NCBI GenBank assembly: GCA_965225735.1
Contig: CBDDBN010000027.1
Coordinates: 1 to 64,000 of the forward strand
Reading direction: 5' to 3'
Length of the DNA stretch: 64,000 nt
From: Denitrobaculum sp965225735
Lineage (GTDB): Bacteria > Pseudomonadota > Alphaproteobacteria > Kiloniellales > Kiloniellaceae
Shown here: piece by piece, positions 52,308-61,134 of the stretch
How positions within the stretch are numbered: the stretch's first letter is position 1
Layout of the letters: the number at the start of each line of letters is the position of its first letter
Notes under the pieces: generated by a model
Databases searched by the model: none
Seen by the model: only the letters and a program-made list of their open reading frames with translations
Told to the model about the DNA's origin: nothing
Translations under genes and position numbers: made by a program

Positions 52308-53333
52308 ATGCCTTCAAATTCTGCCAAGCTGCCTGGCGCCCAAGACTTGCCGGTGAAGCGCGTCGTGATCGTGGTCTATCCCGGCGTCACATTGCTCGAT
52401 GCCGCAGGTCCGGCTCAGGTCTTTTCCAGCGCCAATGACATGCTGCGGCGAAACGGTCGCGAAGCCGGCTACGAAATGATTCTGGCTTCTCCACTCGGCG
52501 GTGCTGTCGCAACGGATACAGGCATCGTGGTGCAGACCACTACTCTGGCCGACCTTTCAGCGAAGCCGATCGACACCATGATTATCTCCGGTGGGATTGG
52601 CATCTTCGACTGCCTGGAGGAAAACCGCCTGCTCGATTGGGTCATCGCCCGGCATGAGGACTGCCGTCGGGTGGCAACCACCTGTATGGGCGCCTTCGTG
52701 ACAGCCAAAGCGGGGTTGCTAAGCGGTCAGAGAGTCGCAACACATTGGCGCTACACCGACGATCTGCAGTCCCAGCATCCGGACATCCACGTCGAGAAGG
52801 ACCCGCTCTTCGTACGCAGCGGCAAGATGTGGTCTGCCGCCGGGGTCACCTCTGGCATAGACCTCGCGCTGGCGATGGTCGAAGAGGATCACGATCATCG
52901 TATCGCGATGCAGGTGGCGCAAGCTCTCGTGGTGTTCTTCAAACGCCCGGGCGGCCAGTCGCAGTTCAGCAACGCACTCAACGTACAGGCACGGGATAAG
53001 GCCGGCCTTTTCGCCGAGCTTCATGCCTGGATCGCGGAAAACCTGGACGGCGATCTGAGCGTCGAGGCCCTGGCTGTACAAGCCGGCATGAGCCCGCGCA
53101 GCTTTGCCCGTCACTACAAGGAACGCACCGGTGTCACACCGGCCCGTTCGGTAGAACTGATCCGTGTCGATGCGGCCAGAAACATGCTTGAGCGGGAACC
53201 GGATCAGCCCTTAACCATGATCGCCCGCAACAGCGGCCTCGGCGACGAACAACGCTTACGCCGCGCCTTTCTTCGTCACCTCGGGGTTCCCCCGCAAGAC
53301 TATCGGCGGAAGTTCGGGACCATCACAGCGTAG
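52308..53333 (+). CDS. GlxA-type AraC-family regulator with DJ-1/PfpI domain
   Basis: 341-residue regulator. The N-terminal DJ-1/PfpI-like domain (about residues 15-195) has TTCMGAFVTAKAG with the elbow cysteine near 126, used in this family for ligand binding, not catalysis. The C-terminal AraC double helix-turn-helix (about 235-335) shows LSVEALAVQAGMSPRSFARHYKERTGVTPA and the second helix pair LGDEQRLRRAFLRHLGVPPQDYRR (quoted in parts of the run). ATG 52308 is preferred over the frame's 52284. It stands between the divergent MFS gene and the downstream nitrilase-like gene. The ligand is unknown. Confidence 0.9.
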   Translation: MPSNSAKLPGAQDLPVKRVVIVVYPGVTLLDAAGPAQVFSSANDMLRRNGREAGYEMILASPLGGAVATDTGIVVQTTTLADLSAKPIDTMIISGGIGIFDCLEENRLLDWVIARHEDCRRVATTCMGAFVTAKAGLLSGQRVATHWRYTDDLQSQHPDIHVEKDPLFVRSGKMWSAAGVTSGIDLALAMVEEDHDHRIAMQVAQALVVFFKRPGGQSQFSNALNVQARDKAGLFAELHAWIAENLDGDLSVEALAVQAGMSPRSFARHYKERTGVTPARSVELIRVDAARNMLEREPDQPLTMIARNSGLGDEQRLRRAFLRHLGVPPQDYRRKFGTITA

Positions 53334-53422
53334 GAGTTTTCTCAGTTGACCAACCTGCGCAGCGTCACCCTTGGCCTGCCGCCTCGTTCAAAAAGACATC
53401 TGCCACATCAAAGGAAGCTTAA

Positions 53423-54200
53423 ATGAAAGTGACAGTCTGCCAGTTGGACCCCAGAGCGCCGCACCTCGACAGCTATCTGGAAGGCTTGGCGCAGCACCTG
53501 CAAGCGCAGGAAAGCGATTTTCTGCTGCTGCCCGAAATGTGCTTTTCGGATTGGCTCGCTGCAGACAGAACACCCAATGCTGCCCGTTGGGCCCAGGCTA
53601 TGCGCGACCACGAAGAACGCATAGAAAAGCTCTCCGATCTGGGCGCGCGCGGCATCGTGGGCACGCGTCCTATCGTCAACGCGCGGGGCAGCCGCCGGAA
53701 CCAAGCTTATGTCTGGTCCGAAGACAGCGCGGAAGCGGCAGGCTTTCACGAAAAATACTATCTGCCCGATGAGCCGGGATATTGGGAACACAGCTGGTAC
53801 GAGCGCGGTAAGAAAAGCTTCGACGTCGCGCGGGCTCTGGGGATGCGGCTGGGCGTTCAAATCTGTACCGAGATGTGGTTCTTCGAATGGGCGCGCCACT
53901 ACGCTGCATCCCGTATCGACCTCCTCTGCATTCCTCGCGCGACGCCGCACGTGTCGGTCGACAAATGGCTGGCCGGCGGTCAGGCGGCGGCAGTCTGCGC
54001 TGGCGCTTATTGCCTCTCGTCGAACCTCTGGGCGCCACCGGGTGACGGACCGGACACTGGCGGGCTCAGTTGGATCATTGACCCTGAAGGAAAATGTGCT
54101 GGCCACCACGAATCCGGACACACCCTACGCGACAGTCGAGATTGACCTGGACTTCGCGCGAGAGAGCAAAGCGACTTATCCACGCTACGTGCCGGAGTAG
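53423..54200 (+). pseudogene. Carbon-nitrogen hydrolase (nitrilase superfamily) with a +1 frameshift near the 3' end
   Basis: Amidase-type enzyme with the Glu-Lys-Cys triad visible: LPEMCFSDW (Glu38), FHEKYYLPDEPGYW (Lys111) and GVQICTEMWFF (Cys148). The first frame reads well to WIIDPEGK, then shifts. Removing T at 54095 gives GKVLATTNPDTPYATVEIDL and continues to the normal end YPRYVPE, stop TAG at 54200. The rejoined protein is about 258 residues. Because the triad lies before the break, a truncated 240-residue product could be partly active, but the last strands would be lost. It follows the GlxA-type regulator. Real mutation or an extra-base error cannot be told apart here. Confidence 0.82.
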
Positions 54201-54340
54201 GATCGGCTCTGGCGCTTGCCACCGTCCGGCGCTTTCACCGAGGCTTTCAAGCCGGCACGGCGCCCTATCCAGGCTAGAGACATCCCGTTCGGGGTGTTGG
54301 GGCGACTGTCGGCAAGTTCTCCGGGCGCCGCAAGCGCCCT
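54201..54340. other. Gap between converging genes with a small hairpin
   Basis: Between the nitrilase and threonine-aldolase stops. GGGCGC (54323-54328) and GCGCCC (54334-54339) form a 6-base stem with loop CGCAA. No T-run follows, so a terminator role is doubtful. Confidence 0.35.
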
Positions 54341-55411
54341 TCATCCCTGCTTTGCGAAGCTCTCAAGAGCTTCAGTCGTCTCCTCCAGCGCCGCATCGTC
54401 GATATCCAGGTGCGTGACCCAGCGCTGGCGCTTTTCGCTGCCGCTGTGGCGTATGCCGGCGGCGGCCAGGAAGGCGGCGAAGCGTCCGGCCAGCGCCGGA
54501 TCGATGTCGGCGAAGATGATGTTGCTTTGGGGCGTCTGGGCATGAACCCCCTCGATGTCATTGAGCGCTGTCGCAAGCCTCTGCGCCCGCGCGTGGTCCT
54601 CCGCCAGTCGCGCCACGTTATGCTCCAGCGCATAGAGGCCGGCCGCGGCGAGAATGCCCGCTTGCCTCAATCCGCCGCCCAGGGCCTGACGGTGCCGCCG
54701 CGCCCGCTCGATAACTTCGGCCGGTCCAACCAATAGTGAGCCCACCGGCGCGCCCAGCCCCTTTGAAAGACAGACCGAGATCGTATCGAAAGGCCGCACC
54801 ACCGCGGCCACAGGCAGGTTCAATGCGATGGCCGCGTTAAAGACGCGTGCGCCGTCCAGATGGCTCGCCATGCCCTGTTCGCGGGCGAGCTCTGTCGCCG
54901 CGCGGACGTAATCCATGGGCAAAACCTTGCCGCCGATGGTGTTCTCGAGCGCCAGCAATTTACAGGGCGCAAAAAGGATTCCGGCCGGATTGATCGCGGC
55001 TTCGATGTCGTTCAGCGCGAGGGTCCCGTCCGACTGATTGGGCACCGCCTTCGGCTGGACTCCCGCCAGCATCGCCGCGCCGCCCAGCTCGTTCAGATGA
55101 CTGTGCGAGCCATCGCCCACCACGTAGGCATCGCCCCGGCCACAGTGGGACATGATCGCCACCAGGTTCGATTGAGTGCCGGAGGTATTGAGGATCGCCG
55201 CTTCCTTGCCGAACAGCTCGGCGATCCTGCTCTCCAGCGCCTGGACCGTCGGGTCCTCGCAGTAATAGTCGTCCCCCACCTCCGCTTCAGCGATGGCCTG
55301 CCGCATTCCGGCACTGGGGCGGGTCAGGGTATCGCTGCGGAAATCGAGCCTGGGGGAATCAGCACGAGTGACATCGAGACGGCGATCGGGCTTGCTTGCG
55401 GCTTGGGACAT
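54341..55411 (-). CDS. Low-specificity L-threonine aldolase-like PLP enzyme
   Basis: Fold-type I PLP enzyme of the beta-eliminating lyase / threonine aldolase group; splits L-threonine or allo-threonine to glycine and acetaldehyde. ATG 55411 gives 356 residues; the frame runs to 55522 across the divergent promoter. Family marks: LDFRSDTLTRPSAGMRQAIA, GDDYYCEDPTVQALE, SGTQSNLVAI, and the PLP lysine in SVCLSKGLGAPVGS (about residue 217). ENTIGGKVLP is the usual AN/ENT motif. It is divergent from an Lrp-type gene with a palindrome between them, suggesting control by that regulator. Confidence 0.88.
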   Translation of the reverse strand: MSQAASKPDRRLDVTRADSPRLDFRSDTLTRPSAGMRQAIAEAEVGDDYYCEDPTVQALESRIAELFGKEAAILNTSGTQSNLVAIMSHCGRGDAYVVGDGSHSHLNELGGAAMLAGVQPKAVPNQSDGTLALNDIEAAINPAGILFAPCKLLALENTIGGKVLPMDYVRAATELAREQGMASHLDGARVFNAAIALNLPVAAVVRPFDTISVCLSKGLGAPVGSLLVGPAEVIERARRHRQALGGGLRQAGILAAAGLYALEHNVARLAEDHARAQRLATALNDIEGVHAQTPQSNIIFADIDPALAGRFAAFLAAAGIRHSGSEKRQRWVTHLDIDDAALEETTEALESFAKQG

Positions 55412-55481
55412 TCTTCGCGGCCTTTTGTTGGGGTAAGCAGACCCCTTTTTCATAGGAGAAGCCGCGTGAAATAGGTGATTG

Positions 55482-55495
55482 ATCTTTGCAAAGAT
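55482..55495. promoter_or_regulatory. Perfect 14-base palindrome, candidate Lrp operator
   Basis: ATCTTTGCAAAGAT lies in the A+T-rich divergent promoter between the threonine-aldolase and Lrp genes, 31 bases before the Lrp ATG. A second, smaller palindrome TATTCGAATA is at 55505-55514. Lrp-type autoregulation would fit. Confidence 0.5.
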
Positions 55496-55525
55496 TTGCA
55501 ATTTTATTCGAATATGATGCAATAA

Positions 55526-55987
55526 ATGAGCTCAACCACTATGGACCGCATCGACCGAAAAATTCTGAAGCTGCTGCAGGCGGACGCTTCAATCCGCAAC
55601 AATGATCTGGCGGAACGGGTCGGCCTCGCCCCTTCAAGCTGCCTGCGCCGCGTCCGCCAACTCAAGGACGCAGGCATCATCACCAAAACCGTCGCCCTGA
55701 CAGATGCGGAACAGATGGGCCGGGGCCTCACGGCCATTGTTACTATGAAACTCGCGGACCACAGCCTCGACGCGCGGCGTGACTGGGTAAGGCAGGTCGT
55801 CGCCGAGCCAGCCGTCTCGCAGTTCTATGGCGTGTACGGCGAAACCGACATGGTCGCGGTCCTGAAGGTCGGCAGCATGAACGAATTCAACGAGGTCAGC
55901 CGGCGCCTCTTCGCGACTGACAAGAACGTGGTGCAATACACCAGCCTCTTCGTGGGAGAGGCGTTTAAGTTCGATCTGGCGAACTAG
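55526..55987 (+). CDS. Lrp/AsnC family transcriptional regulator
   Basis: 153-residue regulator. The N-terminal winged HTH spans about residues 6-60, with MDRIDRKILKLLQADASIRN and NDLAERVGLAPSSCLRRVRQL. The C-terminal RAM (AsnC ligand-binding) domain follows (about 75-150), with VSQFYGVYGETDMVAVLKV. The length is typical. It is divergent from the threonine-aldolase-like gene. Regulation of that gene and of itself is likely by analogy with other Lrp-linked amino-acid enzymes. The effector amino acid is unknown. Confidence 0.92.
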   Translation: MSSTTMDRIDRKILKLLQADASIRNNDLAERVGLAPSSCLRRVRQLKDAGIITKTVALTDAEQMGRGLTAIVTMKLADHSLDARRDWVRQVVAEPAVSQFYGVYGETDMVAVLKVGSMNEFNEVSRRLFATDKNVVQYTSLFVGEAFKFDLAN

Positions 55988-56039
55988 GCCTTTGTTTGGT
56001 TCCACGACACGACGGCCACCTTCAAACGTCTAGCGAGTG

Positions 56040-56390
56040 TCAAGCGTTCAGAGAGAGATGAAACTCGAAGCCGTGTTTTAGCAAAGCGAATAGTACTTCG
56101 GCCTCCTCGTCATAATCGCTGTAGATACTCACAAACGTCTTGATGGCTTCAACATCAGTTTTCTCATTCACAATCCTATGCTGATTGAGATCATAGACAT
56201 CGGTCACACCGAAATAGGAAGCAAACTCTTTTCCAAGACTCGTCCCTTCGGCGATACCAAAGAGTGTTAGATTGACAATTGCGCTAGGGCGTATTCCAGC
56301 AAACTGTTCCGGCGCCCCTTGAAAGTAGGGTGCCAGAGCTTCAGAGAACGGACCGATCGCTATGATCTCGACGTAAAGTCCCAAAGTCAT
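56040..56390 (-). CDS. Orphan protein, possible partner of the next gene
   Basis: Unrecognised soluble protein of 116 residues: MTLGLYVEIIAIGPFSEALA at the start, then SAIVNLTLFGIAEGTSLGKEF, DVYDLNQHRIV and an acidic region IYSDYDEEAEVLFALL. No signal peptide or membrane segment. It has lower G+C than the flanking trmJ and Lrp genes. The acidic, compact make-up resembles many immunity-type proteins, but that is only an impression. The neighbouring orphan at 56467 reads the same way with a 76-base gap. Confidence 0.6.
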   Translation of the reverse strand: MTLGLYVEIIAIGPFSEALAPYFQGAPEQFAGIRPSAIVNLTLFGIAEGTSLGKEFASYFGVTDVYDLNQHRIVNEKTDVEAIKTFVSIYSDYDEEAEVLFALLKHGFEFHLSLNA

Positions 56391-56466
56391 CCTCCGGTCA
56401 TGAACCGCCCGAGATGTAGCTCAAGGTCAAGTTGAGGCCAAATGGCATATCGTCAAACTGGGTAGT

Positions 56467-56931
56467 TCATCCAGCTAAGACTCGATGGTGCCTCATTGCC
56501 GCCAGCAACTCTGATTCCCAGGCACTTTCTGTCTCTTCCAACGCGACCGTCACAACGTCGTAATACTCACTACCGATACCTTTGTATTTTGTTCGTGTTT
56601 TGCGCAGATCGATGACTCCAGCCGCGCCAAGGGCGCTCGAAGATCTGTTAAATCCATCGGCTAAAATGGCCATACGTGCGCGCAGCAGGCGCTCTTCTTC
56701 ACGCTGGTCATAGGTGACAAACCCGCGACGCACCAATGAAGCGGTGTATTCTAGTTCTGGCATGGCTGCTAAGTACGCATCGGTCGAAAGAGCTGAACCA
56801 TCCTTAACCCACAAGCTTCCCAAATCTAACGCGCCCGCATCTTCCAGGGCTTTAAGTGACCGAACAAGCCCATCGGCAATGAAGCGAATGAGAACTTTCG
56901 CAAGCCTATCCGGGGTCTCTTCGATCACCAA
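56467..56931 (-). CDS. Orphan protein, unknown function
   Basis: Unrecognised soluble protein of 154 residues, mostly helical by eye: LAKVLIRFIADGLVRSLKAL, LSTDAYLAAMPELEYTASLV and ERLLRARMAILADGFNRSSSAL, ending VTVALEETESAWESELLAAM. A loose internal repeat is visible: ALEDAGALDLGSLWVK in the first half and ALGAAGVIDLRKTRTK in the second, each followed by a short strand. No signal peptide. It lies just before trmJ on the same strand (trmJ stop side) and before the 56040 orphan. Confidence 0.6.
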   Translation of the reverse strand: MVIEETPDRLAKVLIRFIADGLVRSLKALEDAGALDLGSLWVKDGSALSTDAYLAAMPELEYTASLVRRGFVTYDQREEERLLRARMAILADGFNRSSSALGAAGVIDLRKTRTKYKGIGSEYYDVVTVALEETESAWESELLAAMRHHRVLAG

Positions 56932-56940
56932 ACCTCCAGT

Positions 56941-57699
56941 CTAACGCCGCTTCTCCCACAACGCCGAGACAATCCCGTGCAGGGTATTCACCTCCTGCTC
57001 GGTCAGCTCCGCGCGCTGGAAGAGGTTACGCAGGTTGCGGATCATGATGGGGGTCTTTTCCGGCGGGTAGAGGAAGCCGGATTCATCCAGGGCCTTTTCC
57101 AGACGGCCGAAAAAGTTGACCAGTTCGCCCTTGGTCGCCGGTCGGGTCGCGTTCATCACCAATTCACTAGGTGCCGTCTCATCAGAGGCCTGGAACCATT
57201 CGTAACCGATCAGCAAGACAGCCTGGGCCAGGTTCAAGGAGGAAAAAGCCGGATTCAGCGGCACCTCCAGCACAACATCGGCAAGAGCAATATCGTCATT
57301 GACCAAGCCGGCCCGCTCCGGTCCGAAGAGCACCCCCACGCGCTGTCCACCCGCCTCGGCGGTTTTCATCCCGGCGGCGGCCGCGCGCGGTGTCTCGACG
57401 ATCTTGGTCATGCCACGCGCCCGCGCGGTGGTGGCATAGACCCGCTGCAGGTCGGCGACCGCCTCGGCAGTGGTGTCGAAGACCTGGGCGCCTTCCAGCA
57501 CAAGCGTGGCGCCGGAGGCTGAGGCCTCGGCATCCGGGTTCGGCCAGCCGTCACGCGGCGCGACCAGGCGCAGCTCGGTGAGGCCACAGTTCAGCATCGC
57601 ACGGGCCACCATGCCGATGTTCTGTCCCAGTTGCGGCGTCACCAGAATGATGACGGGGCCACCTTCGACGGGAGATTCGGTTTTATCGGTTCCGGCCAT
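56941..57699 (-). CDS. trmJ: tRNA 2'-O-methyltransferase TrmJ-like (SPOUT)
   Basis: SAM-dependent SPOUT methyltransferase that modifies position 32 of tRNAs in E. coli. The N-terminal motif VTPQLGQNIGMVARAMLNCGL (about residues 20-40) and the knot motifs VGVLFGPERAGLVNDDI and LNLAQAVLLIGYEWF are clear. A C-terminal helical extension (from about 185) completes the 252 residues, as in TrmJ. cimA lies 16 bases upstream on the same strand. Confidence 0.9.
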   Translation of the reverse strand: MAGTDKTESPVEGGPVIILVTPQLGQNIGMVARAMLNCGLTELRLVAPRDGWPNPDAEASASGATLVLEGAQVFDTTAEAVADLQRVYATTARARGMTKIVETPRAAAAGMKTAEAGGQRVGVLFGPERAGLVNDDIALADVVLEVPLNPAFSSLNLAQAVLLIGYEWFQASDETAPSELVMNATRPATKGELVNFFGRLEKALDESGFLYPPEKTPIMIRNLRNLFQRAELTEQEVNTLHGIVSALWEKRR

Positions 57700-57715
57700 C
57701 GCCAGTCTCGCCTGC

Positions 57716-59323
57716 TTACTTAGCTGCTGGCACAGCCGCGCCGTCCTGCATCAGCTTCCATGTGATGCCATCGTGCAACGCGTTGAAGGAAGCATCGATT
57801 ATATTGGTCGAGACACCCACTGTGGTCCAACGCAGTCCTTCATGATCGGCACTTTCGATCATCACCCGGGTCACCGCACCGGTGCCGTCGCCCGGTGTCA
57901 GGATCCGCACTTTAAAGTCGACAAGCCGCATACCTTCCAAGATCGGATAGACCGGCACCAGTGCCTTGCGCAGCGCTGTATCCAGTGCATTGACGGGACC
58001 GTTGCCGTTGGCGACTTCCATCTTAGGGTCGCCGGACACTTCCAGCGTGACGGTGGCTTCAGACTCCGTCACCAGTTCACCCCGCGCATTCCAGCGCCGG
58101 TCATCCATGATCCGAAAACGGTTCAGGGTGAAGTACTCGGGGACCTCGCCCAATGCACGCCGAGCCAACAGCTCAAAGCTCGCCTCAGCACCGTCATAGG
58201 CATAACCCTCGTATTCCCGCGCCTTCACGTGATCGACCAGGGACGTGACCTTAGGATCGCTGCTGTCGATGTTGATGCCGATCTCACTGAGCCGCGCCAA
58301 GATGTTGGAGCGTCCGGCCTGATCCGAGACCACGATATGGCGCTGGTTACCCACCAGCTCCGGCTCGATGTGTTCGTAGGTGCGCGGATCTTTCTGCACG
58401 GCGGAGACATGCAATCCGCCTTTATGTGCGAAAGCACTCTCGCCCACATAGGCGGCATTGCGCATTGGCGCCCGGTTCAGACGTTCGTCCAGCAGATGCG
58501 AGACATGGGTCAGCTGCCTTAGTTGCTCCGCGGAAACGCCAATCTCGTAATCCGTCTTCAAAATCAGCGAAGGGATCAGCGAAACGATATTGGCGTTGCC
58601 ACAGCGCTCGCCCAGACCGTTCAAGGTGCCCTGGATCTGTCGCGCCCCCGCCTTAACCGCGACCAGGGAGTTCGCAACGGCGTTTTCCGTGTCGTTGTGG
58701 CAGTGGATTCCCACATGGGTGCCCGGGATCTGCTCGCAGACCTCACCCACGATCCGCTCAACCTCCGCCGGCAGGGTTCCGCCATTGGTGTCGCAGAGGA
58801 CCACCCAACGAGCGCCGGCTTCATAAGCCGCTTTCAAACAATCCATGGCGAACTGTGGATTTGATTTGTAGCCGTCGAAGAAGTGCTCCGCGTCGTACAT
58901 GGCCTCGTCCTTGCGGCTGAGGCAATGGGTGACGGAATCTCCGATCATGTCGATGTTTTCTGTCTGGCTGATCCCCAGTGCCACATCCACATGAAAGTCC
59001 CAGGCTTTTCCGACCATGCAGATGGCACCCGCCCTGGAATTGATCAGCGCCGCCAACCCCGGATCGTTCTCGGCGCTGCGTCCTGGCCTCCGCGTCATCC
59101 CGAAAGCAACAAACTTCGCCGTCTCGAAGTGGGGCGGATCCTTGAAAAAGGCGTCGTCGGTCGGGTTCGCCCCTGGCCAGCCGCCCTCGACGTAGTCCAT
59201 TCCGATCCCATCCAGCGCGGTGGAAATGGCAATCTTGTCTGCAACTCCGAAATCAACACCCTGAGTCTGCGCACCGTCGCGCAGCGTGGAATCGAAGAGG
59301 TAGACACGATTGTCGCTGGTCAT
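57716..59323 (-). CDS. cimA: Citramalate synthase
   Basis: Condenses acetyl-CoA with pyruvate to (R)-citramalate, an entry to isoleucine synthesis, in the HMGL/LeuA family. ATG 59323 after GGAAAG gives MTSDNRVYLFDSTLRDGAQT, the family start, for 535 residues. The catalytic barrel has the metal histidines in GTHVGIHCHNDTENAVANS (about residues 206-224) and the substrate loop TLNGLGERCGNANI. The C-terminal LeuA-type dimer domain (from about 400) includes ESADHEGLRWTTVGVSTNII. Homocitrate or isopropylmalate activity is less likely from the sequence. trmJ follows. Confidence 0.92.
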   Translation of the reverse strand: MTSDNRVYLFDSTLRDGAQTQGVDFGVADKIAISTALDGIGMDYVEGGWPGANPTDDAFFKDPPHFETAKFVAFGMTRRPGRSAENDPGLAALINSRAGAICMVGKAWDFHVDVALGISQTENIDMIGDSVTHCLSRKDEAMYDAEHFFDGYKSNPQFAMDCLKAAYEAGARWVVLCDTNGGTLPAEVERIVGEVCEQIPGTHVGIHCHNDTENAVANSLVAVKAGARQIQGTLNGLGERCGNANIVSLIPSLILKTDYEIGVSAEQLRQLTHVSHLLDERLNRAPMRNAAYVGESAFAHKGGLHVSAVQKDPRTYEHIEPELVGNQRHIVVSDQAGRSNILARLSEIGINIDSSDPKVTSLVDHVKAREYEGYAYDGAEASFELLARRALGEVPEYFTLNRFRIMDDRRWNARGELVTESEATVTLEVSGDPKMEVANGNGPVNALDTALRKALVPVYPILEGMRLVDFKVRILTPGDGTGAVTRVMIESADHEGLRWTTVGVSTNIIDASFNALHDGITWKLMQDGAAVPAAK

Positions 59324-59689
59324 TGGACTTTCCATGGATTGAATGCTCGCGCTATTCACCACATGGGCGTCCAAGCGTCAACTTTCGCAGCAAAAGAGAG
59401 TCCGCAATGTCTATCGCCCTCAGCCGTCTAGCAGAATTGGTGTGTCCTCCACCCTCCCTTTCGCGTCTGGATAGTTGCGCAAACCTTCCTCCTTCAAGGC
59501 ATCAGATCTTATTTGTGACTTCAGATAGATCCTGCGCCACAGCCAATTAAAGCGAAGACTAATAAAACAAAAACCAAGGGTTGTTAATTACTTGAAAACT
59601 ATCGTTTTTTACCCATCAAAGCCGTTTTGCGCACGGATTTACAGTGCTAGACTGATGTGGGTGAAAATAATTATGTAAAGACAAAGCAC
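59324..59689. other. Divergent intergenic region of cimA and the histidine kinase
   Basis: About 366 bases with no plausible gene. It becomes A+T-rich over about 59530-59625. A weak promoter-like pair TTGCGC (59627-59632) and TAGACT (59648-59653), 15 apart, would place transcription just before the kinase start and favours ATG 59690 over GTG 59657. Confidence 0.4.
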
Positions 59690-61132
59690 ATGAGTCTCCG
59701 AAGCAAGCCGGAGATACTTGAGGAAATCAGGCGTCTGCGCCGACAGCTCAACGAACTGGAGGCCGAGTACGCCGACCAGCTTCACGTCGGTGAAGCTAAC
59801 GCCCTAGAAAACAGCGTTTTGCCGGCGAACCTTCCCCTTACGGCTCCCGCCACTGGCGCGCTGACCGAAGACCGTTTCGAAAATTCTCCCATCCCCATGA
59901 CCGACGAGGACTGGTCGGGTGCAAAGAAGATCGCCGATGGTCTCCTCGCCCGGGGGATAACGGATATCCGGGACTACGTGCGGCAGCATCCAGACCTACT
60001 CGCCACCCTGGCGCCAGCCGTCAAAATTCTAGACGCCAATCCAGCCGCGGTCCGGACCTACAAGGCCGCTAGCAAGGAAGAACTGCTGAAAGCCTTCAAC
60101 GCGCCGCCGGATCTCTCTACCTATAACCCGACCACAGGCCTATCCGATATCTTCGTTGAGTTGGTTCAGCGCTTCAGCGAGGGCGAGACCCGCGTCGAGA
60201 TGGAGGGGCCCGATACAGCGCTGGACGGATCGGTCATCTACATCCGCACCACCACCTCGATTGCCCGCGGCCGCGAGCATGACTGGGGCCGTGTCCTGCA
60301 AACCGTCGAAGATTTCACAGCCCGGAAGGCGGCGGAGGAATCCCTGCAGGATGCCAAGCAGCTGGCAGAAGAGGCGAATAAGAGTAAGTCGGAATTCCTG
60401 GCCCGCATGAGCCACGATCTGCGCACACCTCTCAATGCTATCCTGGGGTTTTCAGAGATCATCGAGAACGAGATCCTGGGCCCCATCGGCGTCGAGGCCT
60501 ACAAGTCTTATGCCGGGGATATTCATGTCAGTGGCGCGCATCTGCTCGACCTGATCAACGACCTGTTGGATCTCTCAAAGATCGAAGCCGGACAGTACGA
60601 ACTTTCCGAAACCAGGGTCATCTTGCCCGAAGTCGTCACTCAGGTTCTGCGTCTGGTAGAGCCGGACGCCAAGAACAAGAGCGTCGAGCTTTCAACCAAT
60701 ATCGACAAGGACTTGCCGCAGCTTCATGCCGATCCCCGCGCCACCCGCCAGATGCTGCTGAACCTGCTGTCGAACGCGGTCAAGTTCACACCCAGCGGCG
60801 GTCGTGTCACTGTCGAAGCCTGTTTCACCTCGGAGGGTTTGGGCGTCAAGGTCACCGACACCGGCATTGGGATCGCGCCCGAGAGCCTGGAGCGCGTCTT
60901 CGAACCCTTCGCTCAACTCGATCTCGCAAGCCCATACAATGCAGGGTCCGATCGGCATCCCGCGAAAACCCATCCGGGCACCGGCCTTGGGCTCTCTATC
61001 GTCAAGGCCCTGATCGAAATGCACGGCGGCCGGATCGAGATCAGGAGCGAGCTCGGCCGCGGCACCTCCGCCATTCTGCGATTCCCACAGGAGCGCGCGA
61101 TAGCCTGCATTGCAAGAAGCGCAGGCTTTTAA
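59690..61132 (+). CDS. PAS-domain sensor histidine kinase
   Basis: Soluble kinase of 480 residues; no membrane segment is seen. A short coiled coil opens it (RSKPEILEEIRRLRRQLNELE). A PAS-like region follows at about 105-220 (DANPAAVRTYKAASKEELL and a second half ending LQTVEDFTARKAAEE). The HisKA box FLARMSHDLRTPLNAILGFSE has the phospho-histidine at 242. The ATPase domain has LLNLLSNAVKFTPSGG, VTDTGIGI, and GTGLGLSIVKALIEMHGG. No response regulator is next to it, so the partner is unknown. Start ATG 59690; GTG 59657 is also in frame. Confidence 0.92.
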   Translation: MSLRSKPEILEEIRRLRRQLNELEAEYADQLHVGEANALENSVLPANLPLTAPATGALTEDRFENSPIPMTDEDWSGAKKIADGLLARGITDIRDYVRQHPDLLATLAPAVKILDANPAAVRTYKAASKEELLKAFNAPPDLSTYNPTTGLSDIFVELVQRFSEGETRVEMEGPDTALDGSVIYIRTTTSIARGREHDWGRVLQTVEDFTARKAAEESLQDAKQLAEEANKSKSEFLARMSHDLRTPLNAILGFSEIIENEILGPIGVEAYKSYAGDIHVSGAHLLDLINDLLDLSKIEAGQYELSETRVILPEVVTQVLRLVEPDAKNKSVELSTNIDKDLPQLHADPRATRQMLLNLLSNAVKFTPSGGRVTVEACFTSEGLGVKVTDTGIGIAPESLERVFEPFAQLDLASPYNAGSDRHPAKTHPGTGLGLSIVKALIEMHGGRIEIRSELGRGTSAILRFPQERAIACIARSAGF

Positions 61133-61134
61133 GC

